Shown: positions 35,371 to 48,720, counted from the stretch's first letter. The stretch: DNA of 64,000 nt from Limonium bicolor (GCA_023374045.1 CM041782.1:249455882-249519881); one strand, 5' to 3'. Notes: generated by a model not told the origin, from the sequence alone. A program made the numbers and translations.

Positions 35371-36871
35371 TATAATAGCGTAGCACCTTACAGCATGCAA
35401 CAGAGCTAACAGTTGGAGATTCAGACCATCTGGGAATAGGAATTTGAGTTGCATTAGAAACTGGTCAGCAGCAAGGTAGTCCTATACAAAGGCTGATCCG
35501 CGTTGTCCTCTTTTCACATAGATAAGAGGTACATTGACTCATCATTAACCTTACCCAAAAGACCCACTACCGGGGCTGTGGTTTGAAGCCCAATTTAACC
35601 AAACTTATGGATTTGTTGTTGCCATATTAAGGAGTATGCGGTCTTCAGGGAAAACAAGATTTGCTACAATAAGATAGAACTATGAGGATAGTTTGCTGCC
35701 AATATTAAGGCGTATCTGGTATGATGAGGAAGACAAAGATTCTTTATAATGAAAAAAAAGAACAACATACAGAACCTTCTGACGCTTCTAGAAAATACAA
35801 ACGTATGGTAGATTTCATCTATATCTAGAAAAATCTGGGTGTGAAAGAGTAGGTGGGGGTGGGGATATTTTGAGACATCAATGGTTGAAATGGCATTAGA
35901 AAGAAGCTTAATACAAAATGGAAAATAGCTCAAATAGTGTAGTAGTAAACTGCCCAAACTATGGCGTTATCAGTAGAAAACGGAGGCAAATACGGACAGA
36001 ATTTAGAGCTCTTAAGTTGCTGAACATCAGCAAGGTCGGAAGCAATTAATACTTGCATTCTCGCCATATCATTGGCTCATTATTATGACATAAACAAGGC
36101 TTGAACATCTAATGAAAACAGATTCGATTAGTTCAATAGGGTGGCTTAAAACGGTGGTAAAAGCTGGAGCAGCAAAGCTTTATTTGGTACTATAAGTTGC
36201 TGAAATATGAGCTATTTATAGTAGTGGAAAAAAAATATCTGGAGCAATTTGAGCTCATAGGGTATAGTATCTAAGGATAAAAGTAATACATTACTAGGGC
36301 TCAAAAACCGAGCAAAAAAACCAGATTGAACTGCCCTCATAATTTCAGAAATAGCAGCTTAATCAGAAGTAAGTATGTGCAGAATTAGTGCAGATTTCAG
36401 GTTGGATTTTCAGTTTGTACTCAAGATCAATTTATGCCAGATTTATCCACTTAATCAGTGGCAAATGCAAAGCCTAAGATAGGCTTAATGATGCCAAAAG
36501 AAATGCAGAATTAAACTGCCCATTTTGTGGTTCTTACAAACTATAAAACTGAAGCAAAAAGGAACATGATATTGTAACTATGAACTGCTGAAATCATTCA
36601 TTATGAACCAGCAATTCAGATGTAGAATTGGTTCGAAATCCAGATTTTCTCAGCTTAATAACAGCTGATAATTGAAGCTTAAAAAGTAACAAAACAGATT
36701 CAGCAAGCCACAACTTTGGCAACAAAGGAAGTTTATTTAGGTGTGGGTAAGAAGCAAAGGAAGACAGCAACTAGAAGGATGTGGGACACCTTTAACAACT
36801 CCAAAAGTTTTGTACACCAGCCTAATATTTTTTTTGGATCCTGTAGCAGCAGGGCCTATGCTGCTCTATAA
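35371..36871. other. Unassigned stretch, single copy in this window
   Basis: About 1.5 kb between the reverse B-type LTR and C2 with no counterpart elsewhere in the window and a different texture: more even composition and many CAGCA/TTGCTGAA words. It holds a diverged local duplication (GCCATATTAAGGAGTATGCGG at about 35622 and GCCAATATTAAGGCGTATCTGG at about 35698). Near the right edge is the inverted pair GTAGCAGCAGGG/CCTATGCTGCTC (about 36843-36865). No coding frame is credible; the 97-codon antisense frame at 35664-35957 lacks any domain. It may be the 5' half of the B-type LTR, a piece of another transposon, or host intergenic DNA. Confidence 0.5.
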
Positions 36872-36878
36872 TGAAATA

Positions 36879-36908
36879 CCCCTAAATTAATTTAAATTAA
36901 TTTAGGGG
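36879..36908 (+). repeat. Perfect 30-bp palindrome, C2 5' LTR
   Basis: Same sequence as in the other C LTRs. Confidence 0.95.
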
Positions 36909-39900
36909 ATTTCTTTTATTAAACCATAAATAATACTATTAATATTAAATTATGGTATGGAATTATGAATATTAAATTATTATATGGAATTGTGAAATTT
37001 ATTTAGGGGTTTTCTCCTATTTAACCCTAATTATTATACATTATTATATAGTATTATGAATTTAATAATAAGATTTATAAGTCAATAAATCTTGGGAAAA
37101 TTTCTAAACACTCCAAATATATTATAAAGATTTTAGGAAGTGTTGGAACATTGTTTTGAAACATAAAAGTCAATATAAAATTCTAGGAACCTTAAAGCTT
37201 ATTAAGCCTTGTTAGAGTTGACTTTTTGAGAATGGTCAAACCAGGCCATGAAACCTATACCAATAAATAGGTTATGAAAAACCATGAAGATCGATAAAAA
37301 GAACGTTAAAAACGGATCATCCTAGCCAAAGTTATGATAAATTGAAGTTTAGAGCCAAAATTTTGAAAGATGCTGACGTGTCCAGGACACGTGTCGCGCC
37401 CAGTCAGCACCCAAGTCACTTAACCGTTTGATTTTCCCAGCGGTTTTGGCATGTCGAGGGTCGATCTTTAGACACCTATATCTTTTTCCCTACTCCACCA
37501 TTTGGTATGCCGTTTGTTTCATTCGATTCTCCTATCTTTCCTCTTTTCAACCATTACTCACACACCATCTAACTCCTTCTACAATGATCGGAAAGTTGAT
37601 CCAAAGTTGGCTCCTCGCGATTGCGTAACCCAGAACTGCGGTTTTTCCTGAAATCGGGTAAACTTCGTCACGCCATAACTTCTTCGTTTCTCGTCCAAAT
37701 TTCGTGTTCTTTAGCTTGTTTTGAAGATCTCAAATCCCTCTATAACTTTCATGTTTATGGCCAAGGCTGATTCGCACGGGTTTGGGAGATAAATCTGTCT
37801 AAAGTTGCCCACTCGATCACGGCGGTAATTCTGCCCAGTTTCATCCCGAACCAACTAGGTAAACTCGGATCTTGTGAGATCTATAACTTTCTCCCTAGTT
37901 CATCAAAATCAATGATTCTTCCACTAGCATCTAGAGTTACATGTCTAGTTTGGATTGTGATAGGTTCCATGAATCGAAGCTCTCTCAGTTGGTGCGAGTT
38001 GATTCGAGAAGGAGCTTACCTGAACCGCACATGAAATAACGATTTCCAGTTTTCCCGATTTGGTTTCGCCCCGTTAATGCAATCCCGGTGAGTTTTTGAT
38101 CAAATTGCTCCGATTTTGATGTTCGTAGTCATGTTTCCGATCAAACGCACATGCCAATTTAGTCTATTATGCATTACAATGGGAGAATTTGTCGAAATTG
38201 AAATCGAACTCAAACCATGAACCCTAACTTCGAACCCAGATTCGAAACTGCTCGATTCTTCATGATAATTGGGGAAATTGGTACCATTAGAACCGGGATT
38301 TAATTTCGAGTCGATAGGAACAAGAATAACTCGATTTCGTTCTGTAGATTGTGAGAAAAACGAGATTTAGTACTCGAATAGGAGATTGAGTTCGATGAAG
38401 AACTGGAGACACAGGGACCGTCCGATCGCAGTTAAAAGGAACGGACGGCCCAGATTAGATCGTGGGAATATAAGAGTATATTAAGTTTTATAAATTCCAG
38501 TAAATAGTCTTAACTTGTTGGGTTAATTTAAATATCTTCCCGGATGTATTTTGACTTGAAATGTTAACCATAGATTCCTTATTTAATCTAGTTTATTTTG
38601 ATGTAAATTAATATGGGTTTTGAGTTTTTAAACATAAGTTATGATTTTTGCAAGTTACGAGTATTATGGAATTATTTGGATAATTTAAAAAGATATTTTA
38701 TGAAATAAAAATTTTATAATATGTCTAAAATGTTATAGTTACTATATACTTAATTTGGGAATTTTTGGACAAGGGGAAATAGGTTTAAAAATTGTAATGC
38801 TAAGGTTTTTCATAAGTTATCTTATAATATAAGGTTTTTAATGTAACAAAAAATTAAGGTATAGTTGATTAATGAACTTTATAGGTTGGGGAAAATATAA
38901 TAAGACTAAAATAACATTTAATACAGAATGTTAATAAATATTTTTGGGTATAAACTTTTAAGTGAAGTAAATAGATATATGGATGTACGTATATATAAAC
39001 GAAATAAAATAGTAACTTAGGTTAAATCAAGGGACTAAATTAATCTACCTTTATATTAATTATATAATATGGTAGTTAATATACTTAATTGAAACTAATG
39101 AAAATACTTTATTTTATAAACCATGTATTGGATGTAGCTATGTGTAAAAGTTAGTATAAATAATTAAGTGCAATAAAACTACACAAGGAATGTCTTGAAT
39201 AAATCCTAATATAGATACACATAAAAAAAACTACATAAATAAAAGAAATAAAATGCCTTATAGAAAATATAATATGAAGGAATTAATGAGATAAACTAAA
39301 CCTCTACATAATACTAATAAAAGAATATTATGAGGCGGTATTAAATTATGATTATTAAACTTAAGGAGTTATCTTTGAATTTCTAAGATTTATATAAACC
39401 GTATTAAAATACATGTATAGTATTAGTCAACGACCATAATGTAAGTCTATAATTGGGTTAAGTAATTAATAAGTTAAAACTTAGGAAAAATTGTGATTAG
39501 ATTACATAAAATGTTACACAAATAGATCTTATTCTATAATTAATGATAAATAAATGTAATACCTTTACATCTAAATGTTCTTAATATATAAACAATAATA
39601 AAGTAAATAAAATACTTTTACATATGAATGAGAGGTGGATTAGTAAGTCTAGATTTAATCATTTCTTAACATTTAAGGTATTGAAATATAACTTAATGTT
39701 TTAAGATAAAATCATTAGAAGGATTATGATATAAAACTACATTAAACTATGATTTGGAAATTTATCTAAATAATAATCCTTAAGTTTCTTGGCATTAGAT
39801 AAGCCATATGAAATACATTTACAACATTAATTACCAATACTTAGGATGTGAGTCTACAATTAAGTGAGGTATTTAGTAGTTAGAATTTATAGAAAGGTTT

Positions 39901-40176
39901 AAATAGGAATTTGATACTTAAAACCTTGGAACCTTTTATTAGATAAAACTAAGTTACATAAGAGACTATATTGATCTACTTTACGACACTAAAAATATTA
40001 ATGTGTCATTTGAGTATAAGGTATGAGGATTTTTCAGAACATATTATCTTATTAAGTAATTGACAATTTCACTTGTGAATGAGAGTTTAATTCTTAGATA
40101 AATTCTACCTTATGTTAAGATATAATGTTCATCCTAAAACATAATAAAGGAGATTAATTTATTAAGTTATTCCTTT

Positions 40177-40181
40177 GAAAC
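40177..40181 (+). repeat. Target-site duplication GAAAC (left) of A2
   Basis: GAAAC precedes TGAAATACCCC. The second copy at 54473-54477 follows TGTTACA. Removing A2 and one copy restores TTTGAAACCTTAGG, as seen intact at 32376-32391. Confidence 0.95.
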
Positions 40182-40446
40182 TGAAATACCCCAAACCTAA
40201 GTATGCTAAGTAAACATCAAATCATGATGTATTAAGGCTAAAATATGCCTTAGAAAGATTGGTAGACAATTTTAACCAAGGAAAACACAAGAAAATGCCT
40301 TAAGGGCAATCAGGGCAAAAACGTGCTCTAAGCTTGGAGAGACTTGGGTGAGTACCCAAATATCATGGTAAGACCTTAGTAATATTCTAATGGTCATTTT
40401 AAATTAATTAGCAAAGAAAACCAAGCTTGAAAACAAGTTAAAACCC

Positions 40447-40480
40447 AAAATGTGCTTTAAGAAGTTTTAAAGCACATTTT
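40447..40480 (+). repeat. U3 hairpin, A2 5' LTR
   Basis: AAAATGTGCTTTAAGA pairs with 40465-40480 with one mismatch. The 3' LTR version at 50155-50188 is perfect. Confidence 0.85.
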
Positions 40481-41120
40481 TGAGGAATTGTCTTAGAATT
40501 GAGTTTTGAGTGGCTAAATGTCCATCATTACTCTTTAATCAACATGTGTACTAATTAGTATCACATTAGGAGGTCTAAATCAATGGGAAATCAAAAATTT
40601 CCCGATTATGTGCCTTGATTAGTGAATAGTAACTATTTAGTGACTAGTTTAAGTTTTAATCAATATAAGTCAATTAATTGGTCAACAAAGACCATGTTAG
40701 CCTTATATTAAGAGGGTGGCCGGTTTTTATGTGGGGAGTCACCACATGAGTCATCAAATGAGAAAGGAAAAGAAGAGATAAGTAAAGAAGTTACTATTTG
40801 CTTTATTAAAGCAAAATATCTTATATTAGCTCACTTTTCTCCTCTTTCCTTCATTCTCTTCTTCACCCACGGTTTCCTCTTCTTCTCTCTGTTCCAAAAC
40901 CGAGAGAGCTGCTCTTCCATGGTTCTCCATCTTCAATCACTTGCCAAATACAACTCCAAGCTCCAAATCCAAAACAAATTGCATATTGTCTTAGTTAGGT
41001 CAAGACCTATCTTTCTATCTTTTCAAATCTTTCAAAGCTCCATTTTGGTGCCATGAGAAAACTCCATTGATGGAGGAAAATCAAGTTTGAAGAGCTCATT
41101 AGCTTCTCCATTCTCTTAAG

Positions 41121-41712
41121 GTAAAGAAAATGTAAGAAAAACCATGTTTCCATCATTTCTTGTACATGGCCGAAAATTCCTTCTCATGGGGCTATGTTTT
41201 TATGCCTTGTTCTAGCTTGATTTATTCACCAAGGACTAGTGGAGGTCCTATTTCATTCAATGCCAAAGTCTACCTTGAGACTTCAAAGGTAATCATCCAC
41301 TTTTATGCCTTAGAACACATTTCTAACCTAGGTTTTTATTCCTTGAGGTTAGTGCATTGTTTAGTACTCATATGAGTCCTTACATATTGATTAGAACATT
41401 GGCAAAAGGAATTTAAGTGGTGGCCGAGATCTATGCAAGAAGAAGGTCTAAGGAGGAGATTAAGATAAGCTTGAGAAAACAAGGTAAAATGCTTACCTAA
41501 TGGTGGTTTAAGATTAAGGAATGAGTTTTAGATAAGTACCAATGTGGCTTAGAGCTTACATTGTGTATTGGGTTATATAACCTAAGGAAAAGAACTTAAA
41601 CAAGCTTATGAACTTGTGATTAAGGAGCTAATGAGAATGAGTTAGTAATATAAGTTTAAGGTGGATTTTAAGAGCATTATAACTACTATGAGATTGATGA
41701 GTGTATTTGCAG
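41121..41712 (+). other. Donor-like sites and acceptor-like site, A2 5' LTR
   Basis: CTTAAG|GTAAAG (GT 41121), CAAAG|GTAATC (41289) and ACAAG|GTAAAA (41484); acceptor-like GTGTATTTGCAG|GTTGAAA ends at 41712. All are kept unchanged in the 3' LTR (50828-51420). Confidence 0.45.
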
Positions 41713-42874
41713 GTTGAAAGCTGTTATTGTGGGAAATTCAGTGCTTAAATTCATGTCATTTAAGGGCCTAAGAGCCATGTCATTTAAGGGCCTAAGAGCC
41801 ATGTCATTTAAGAGCCTTAGTGCTATGCAATTTAAGATTATTGCACGATATTTAGTTTATTATGAATGAGTTTGATTTGGGAGATTATGATGAAGACTTG
41901 ATGTGTGTGAGATGGTTGAGAGGAAAACAATGCAGTTGTGGCATGATACGATGCTAGAGAAGCTATGGCAAAATTTGAGTAGAAAACAAGTGTTTAAGTG
42001 GTAGTGGTGAGCTATATGCCCTAGGGTTTACTAGGGAGCCATGAAAAGAAATTGGGTGGAAATGATTTGACTAGGAGTTCTTGAGGTTTAGAATGACCCT
42101 AGAGAGTCTATGGGAATTGGAGGATTGGTGAGTGTTTTTGAACACACCAAATCCTGAGATGATGAATGTAAGACTTGCATAATTTTAAAGGAAAGGTGTA
42201 TAATCGCCTTAAGAGATTTAGGTATGAACTAGAGATTAAGACCAATGAGAGTTTTTGAGAACCTTGTGTAATTGTGATGAATGTTAATGGTGGGCTAGTA
42301 AGGTTTAGTTGAATGGTAATGTGTGGACTTGGGTGATGGAAGTGAAAAAGGTGGAGGATTTGTAAGGTCATCAAGGAAATGTCTAGGATTAAAAGAAGCA
42401 TATGATCGTGAGAATGGTGAGTTAATGGTAAAAGGAGGTGGAAATGTCCAGGAGGGTGTAGTATAGATTAAGGTAAAGAAAACAAGGTTAAGTGCTAAAT
42501 GACAAGAATGTTTAGGTTGCCCAAGAGTTTAAGAGTGATAGTACAAGTGAAAAGAGATAAATTGTGCATGGACATGCAGATACCTTGGAAGGTTTCAACA
42601 AGCAAAGATGGAGTGCAATGATGTTAAGGAGAGTTATTGGTTGAAAAAAAACCCTTGGATGGTAGAAGTTTTTGGTAAGGTTACAAGTTAGTAATGTAAG
42701 GAATTATATATAATTGTTAGGATGTTTTTAGTTGAGCATGATTGAGAAGATCTTTGGATTTGTTTTAATGAGTTTGGTGGCGGTTATAAGGTGTGCTTGA
42801 TGTGCCAACTGATGTTAGAACCATTAGGAGGCTTGAGAAAAGTTGGAGAAGTTTGACAATGTATGGGAAGTTTC

Positions 42875-43010
42875 TGCAGCCGACCTACCCAGGGACCGAC
42901 CCCAGTCTGGGTCGGTCGGGCTGAAACTGTGAAGTTTATGTTCTCATGCACCGACCTACCCAGGGGTGGGTCGGTCGGGGGTCGGTCGGACCATAAAAAA
43001 AAAAAAAAAA
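42875..43010 (+). repeat. GC-rich palindrome array with A-run, A2 5' LTR
   Basis: Two units led by TTCT-GCA: CCGACCTACCCAGG...CTGGGTCGGTCGG and CCGACCTACCCAGGGG-TGGGTCGGTCGG, then GGTCGGTCGGACC and a run of about 15 A (42996-43010). The array is palindromic and unlike the D/E sequence, but its left flank is shared with D. Confidence 0.88.
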
Positions 43011-43802
43011 AGAAAGGAAAGAAACCCTAAGAGAGTTTAGTGGTATTAATGGTACCCCTTAAGGGGCAATGATGATTAGAGGCATAAAGACCTAAGGGAT
43101 TAAGTTAAGAATAAACTTAAAATTTAAGATTAAGTTTGTAAGATTAAGTTGTAAGACTTAAGAGGTGTTAGGTTGGAGTCATTAAGGGTTGTAAGTTAAG
43201 TAAGTTTAAGTTGAGTTAAGTGTAACACCTAAAACTGAATGAATGTTTTAGGACTTGGAAATTGGACTCCGGAATAGAGTAAGCAACCGAACGACCAACG
43301 GTGAACGGTACAGTTGTTTCTTCTGTGACCTGCTTGCTAACGAGGGTCCCGCTTGTGTGCTATTTGTTTTGTGTGCTCACTAAACAAGATAAAGCATGCA
43401 ACCGGAACATATTATATATATATTGTATTGTTTTGTGTGATGTCTGAAAACTAACACAACATACCGTGAGAACTTACTAACCAATGCTTAGTAAGGAATT
43501 GAGTGAGACTAAGGAACGCCCCCTAATGAGGGACGATATGAACCGAAAGAGGTTAACCAACAAACATGGTCTTGAGATAACTACTAACTGGAACTTGAGT
43601 GAGGAAACCCGGGACCGATCTCCGGTCATGCATGCTAAGAAAAGGGGGTCGTTATCTATAGCAGATTCGACCATCCGCTTAAGGACTTGTCTTCGGACTT
43701 GTTGCCTAGGGCCGGTTGCCGGCTCAGCTACGCTGGACTCCCGTCCAGAGTAGGTGGCATTAAGATGGTGCGGTGGGATCACCAAATCCCAGGTTCGAAT
43801 TA

Positions 43803-44103
43803 GATACAACCAATCCCTTCCAGGAAAGGTTTGTATACTGAGATTAAGATTGAGATTAAGATTAAGTAAGTTAAGATTAAGTTAAGTTACAATCATTCCT
43901 TTTTAAAGGATGATTTATTTAAGATTAAGATTAAGGTAAGATTAAGTTAAGTTACAATCATTCCTTTTAAAGGATGAATTGTATTATTAAGATTAAGGTT
44001 AAGGTGAGGTTAAGATAAGATGCAACCATTCCTTTTAAAAGGATGGTTTGTAATATTAAGATTAAGATAAGCTACATCCCACTCCTTATTAAGGATGGTT
44101 GTT
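43803..44103 (+). repeat. Hairpin minisatellite, A2 5' LTR (5 hairpins)
   Basis: Five hairpins of the CAATCATTCC/GGATGATT or CAACCATTCC/GGATGGTT type, separated by GATTAAG/GTTAAG spacers. A1 has three. Confidence 0.85.
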
Positions 44104-44343
44104 TCTAAGATTAAGATAAAATCATATTGAGGTAAGATAAGGATGGACTAAGATTAAGAGGGAACATTACTTAAGGAGTTAAATAACTAACTCTCTAATT
44201 AAGGGAACGCATTTAAGTCGTTCATTGTGTTGTGAACTTTGTTTGTTCATATCTGAGTTGTTGTTTACTGCATTTACTACTATGTTGTGCATCTAATCAA
44301 CCTCCATGCTATCGACAATTAGTCGTCGTAGCCACGTTAGCTT

Positions 44344-44413
44344 GGGGGCCATGAGAGGATCGTACCAGCATTCGTGCTGACCCCCTTTGGGGCTGTTTTT
44401 ACTACACAGGTAC
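44344..44413 (+). other. Conserved double-hairpin and acceptor-like module, A2 5' LTR
   Basis: GGGGGCCATGAGAGG, CAGCATTCGTGCTG, ACCCCCTTTGGGG, TTTTTACTACACAG|GTAC. It lies 289 bp before the LTR end. Confidence 0.55.
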
Positions 44414-44707
44414 ATCAGGAGGCGCCGTCGCAAGAGTAAGAAGAGGGTACAAGTGTTAAGGATTAAGTGTGACCTACGAGTTGTGCATGTACACTCGTAT
44501 GGCAATTGAGTTAGTAAGATGTATAGGTTGTGAGAGGATTGTAAGAAGGTTATTAAATGGTTAAGGTTGTTAGACTAATGTTCGGTATATTCTGTAGTCA
44601 GACCGTGGCAAGGTCCTGGATTGTAAAGAATTCCGCTGTGACATGTTTATATAAATACTGTTAAGTTGCGAGACCACATTTGGATTGAGTTGGGGTGTTA
44701 CAAAAAG

Positions 44708-44734
44708 TGGTATCAGAGCGTAGTTACGCTCTGA
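44708..44734 (+). promoter_or_regulatory. Primer-binding site inside a hairpin, A2
   Basis: TGGTATCAGAGC 44708-44719; stem arms TCAGAGCGTA 44713-44722 and TACGCTCTGA 44725-44734 with loop GT. Confidence 0.94.
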
Positions 44735-47700
44735 AGACAAGAATTACCGAACTTAGGAGAATACAGAGGTTGAGTTTGAGTTATGGGTTATGGGTTGAGA
44801 GATAGAGTGAGAGGTGCGTTAGTCGGGACTTCCCGGTGCTTACCGGACATCCATAGTACCTAGACCCGCCCTCCACATCCCTAACCCTAAATATGTGGAC
44901 AAACGCCAGAGAGAAGAAAGCCTTCTCTTACTCGGGGAAACCCGATCTGGCAGTTAGCTAACAATAAGCAGTACGAGGAACATCTTGTTGCACAACAGTT
45001 ATGGAGAACTTGGAGATTTGCAATGGAGCGCAACAGAGAAACAGGCGCTACCTAAGGAATACTATCAGTAAGGGAACGGTAATTACCGGCAACATGGGTC
45101 GACATGCTACGCAGTCGAAATAACCCGCCATACCAATGATAAGGAAAGCACTACGCGTGCAATGGATGAGGAAATGATAAACGACATGAGTACCGGACAG
45201 TGGTCCGAAGGAGCATAACAGTATGATAATACAGAGCATGAGGATTGAGGTTACTGGAAAGTCCAGTTAAGAACCGGGAACTCCAAACCCCGTACAATGA
45301 AAAGGGTTGCAAACCTGCTAGACATAACACGGACAACGGTGGAAACACATATAAATTGTGTACCAAAATAGGACTACGGTGTAGTGCCTAAAGGAGAATC
45401 ATTACTGAGTAACCACAACAAAATGTGTGGAGACAGGAGCGAGCATTAAGACATAAGAAAATATTAAGGGGTTCTCTCATAAAGAGGAACGCCCTGATAA
45501 ATGACAGTACTGTCAAACTACAAGGAAACTGCCGGATGGTCGATTATCCAAAATAAGAGATCATTGAGGGAGTCCCGAGGACTTCCAATGTGCCTTGTAC
45601 CAATAACCCATCCTGCATGGCGCACTTGCCATAGCAAGTGCTACCACGGTTAAGCTACACGGAAAGCCATCATGGCAAGATAGGAGAACACTACAGTCGA
45701 AACGCATATTAATACCGGATTGTAAATCCACGAGAACAAAAAAAATATAGGACCTTGGAAGGGCCTGACGGCCTAACCATGATGAGATGAACCGACACAT
45801 CAGCCAGCAGGGAGCTAAGCTTAGACGAAATACTAAACCATATAAATACTAGCAACGGTATAACCCACTACAACAACAACCGACAGTACGGTAAGAACAC
45901 CAACCTCAAACCCCACGAGGAAAACCTAAGAGATTGCTCGGTATTACGAGCAAAAACACTATATAAGCAATGATATACAAGGGATGTATTATAAGATACT
46001 ATTGAGACTGTTGAAGCATCGACTTACAACGAAAACGGGATAAGACTCTCAGAGTGACCATTAAGGACACCAATAACAACATTCTTCAATGAAGAGATTG
46101 GAAAACCCGGAAGGCAAGGATAAAAGAAATAAACATAAGCTATAACCTACTAAGGACTAAAGATGTACCACCCTGGAAAAGGAAAGCCGGAGGACTACCC
46201 CCACAGAGCGGGCATAGTCGAGCCGAGCAAACTGATGAATGACAGTTAATACTGTTTGTTTAACTCATTAACACCCAAGTACGATTGATCATCAAAGGGT
46301 GGCGTAGTCAACAGAAGTTGAACGAAGCGTTGAGATAGAAGTATAAAATGCCAGGATGATATCCAACTTGGACACCGTAAGGCAAACGCCTAATACGAAC
46401 TTATCCTTGATTGCCAAAAGACATAAGTCTAGTAAAATGACAGTATTGTCAAAGACATTAAGTAACCTCAGATCACCTGAACAACTTCCATAGCAGGAAG
46501 CAGGATGTAACAACTTACCATAAAACCCGATACTACATTTAGTATGTAACCTAATGATTGATGGTGTTCCGAGGGACCAGAAGTTTATGAGGATAACCTA
46601 CAGATGAGTAAGAGTACAAATAATGAACTGAGATATTAAGCACTAAGAGCCTACGAGCCAAGGATGTTAACCACATCAGAGCCCGAGGCACAGTAAGTTA
46701 TAAGAGAGCTTGTTTAGCCACGAAGGGACTACAATTTGTAGATATGAACGGTTACCAAACCTATAACTTAGATTGGGAAGATATTACCAAGAAAGGGTAC
46801 CAATGAGAATATTGAGATAATGCTAAGGACAGGAGCGGAGAACGAACCATGCCTTTTAGGGTGGGGATACCTCTCCTTGTTGTGAGGCCATGAGTGGGAA
46901 TGAACCCCTCAAAAGGGCTTTCACTTATTAGAGATGAAATACATTTTACTTAGAAAATGGGAACCATGAACCTTGAGATTACCTTAGAACATACCAGATA
47001 CACTTGAGTAATAAGGAAGGTTGCACAGATAGACCCCATATCCAACACCCAGGATGTAAGAATTAGTAATGGTCAGAGATAAACATGGTGACTGCACATT
47101 ATGGCACGTCAATTAATCAATGCTCAGAAGAGCTTGTGATTCAGTGGATGACTTCTTCAGTAACCAGTTAAAACTATATGGTAGATAACATCACTAAGGA
47201 TGAAAGAAAGCGAAAGAAATTAGCCTACTTACGAATCTGAGATTGGAGCAGAACATCTTCATATCAAGAGTCAACTATTTTACAACACGGTACGACAACC
47301 GCCTATACCGGAATGAAAGAACTCCCAGTGTGTTTACACCAAGAAGGGATTGAGTATAAGGTAAGACATTAGAATAAGTGAATAAGAGGTTGCACCATCA
47401 ATGGGCAACATGGTAAGGGCCAACTACCACGGTAGTAGTGGTCGTGAGTACAATAGTTAGAAAGGTGGATTAAGTCATGGTGCGCGGTAAGGCGACCATT
47501 ATGAATGAGCCGTCAAATATTGACACTGAGGCAATTAGATTTATGAGTTAAGACCAGTATAAGTAAGAAAATAAGATGGTAGACAAACTGAGCATTGGTG
47601 CCAGTAGTCTGGACCTGGTTAGGTAAGATTTCGTAGGAAGCACACTACCCATTCCTTAAGGAACTGGAAGTGCATTCCTAGTAGCATAAATATGAGAAAC

Positions 47701-48688
47701 AAGATAAGAGGCTCTACGGAAAGAGACCTCAATTATTAAGAGACCGAATCAGTACGGGATACAGGAAGAGCTAGAGCATACAATACCCAAGAACACAGTA
47801 AATGGACTTCCCTTGATTAACTTCAAGAAGAACAATAAATGTTATTATGGAACGATGAAAGAGGAGATCGACAACAGAATACTTCATAATTAGCAATAGT
47901 TAAACGTGTGACGGACACTATGAGTTTACTAAAACGAGACGTGGGACGACTGCACCCCACAGGGGCTTGCAGGCCTGACACACTCATTTATGAGTTAGTT
48001 GGGTAAGTAGTAATGTACCAGTAAGGTACCCCATGCATGTGAACGAGTGGTGTAAGGGAACACGGGAAGTAGTCGACTCCGTACCACCGACAACGACGCA
48101 AGATCAGACAAGAGCAGCTACTACCACAAACAGTCGAAGAGAAGAACTCAGTTGAACCAGCAACACAGAGGAACCAGAGAACAAATAATTAAGGACTATG
48201 AAGTGCGAAGAGCACGGATTGTTAAGTACAGACATTGAACATGCCTTAAGATGTAAGAGATTAAGACTGTAAAGCGCATTATGCACTAAACAGTAGTTTC
48301 AGACTAAGAATCATCCTCAGACCAAAGGTCAGTTGGGGAGAACAATTTAGACATTCGAGAAAACACTAAGAGTATGAGCGTAAGATCTTCAAGGAGAATA
48401 GATAGACGAGTTACAACTCATTAAGGCCGTGTATATATAAAGATAACACGTGTCCATTGAGACAATTAAGCCTAAGATTATCAGAGTCGCGCAGCGGAAG
48501 CTAGCAGACCACTACCTTGAGATTAGACCAAACTAAGTTAAGAATACGGTATAAGCACCGTTAAGAATCCTCGATGCAGAAACTAAGTCATTTCTGATCG
48601 AATTATAAGTAAGATAGATGACGTGGAAGCTAGAATGCTTGGTAAGAATTAGATATCTTGAACTTATGTTCAAAGATGATGTGACGCC

Positions 48689-48720
48689 GATTACGTGGGC
48701 GTAATCCATTTTAAGGGGGG
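48689..48720 (+). promoter_or_regulatory. Internal polypurine tract with hairpin, A2
   Basis: GATTACG-TGGG-CGTAATC (48689-48706), CATTTT, AAGGGGGG (48713-48720), TAGAGCG. It is followed by the hairpin GTTTATGTAC-TGA-GTACATAAAC (48745-48767). It matches the layout of the second internal tract of family C and is absent from A1. Confidence 0.65.

Larger units (their letters stand above)
36872..40181 (+). mobile_element. C2 5' LTR, first part
   Basis: TGAAATACCCC at 36872 with the 30-bp palindrome at 36879-36908. It matches C1 LTRs but is diverged in 37380-38560. It stops at TTTGAAAC (40174-40181), where A2 inserts, and continues at 54478. Apart from the palindrome I see no coding or regulatory feature I can name in it. 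Confidence 0.9.
40182..44702 (+). mobile_element. A2 5' LTR (4521 bp)
   Basis: In order: TGAAATACCCC, U3 hairpin 40447-40480, CT-rich leader about 40830-40920, donor-like GT at 41121, 41289 and 41484, acceptor-like site ending 41712, a triple tandem echo of CATTTAAGGGCCTAAGAGC (41757-41815), GC-rich array 42875-42993 with an A-run, hairpin minisatellite 43803-44103, conserved module 44344-44413, GGGGTGTTACA. 41880-42860 has many single-base losses compared with the 3' LTR. The 71-codon frame at 41160-41375 is identical in both LTRs but spans the donor-like site and shows no domain. Confidence 0.95.

Noticed and set aside
41160..41375. 71-codon frame identical in both A2 LTRs (also 50867-51082)
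   Set aside because: LTR pairs are copies of each other; the frame crosses a donor-like site and has no recognisable features.
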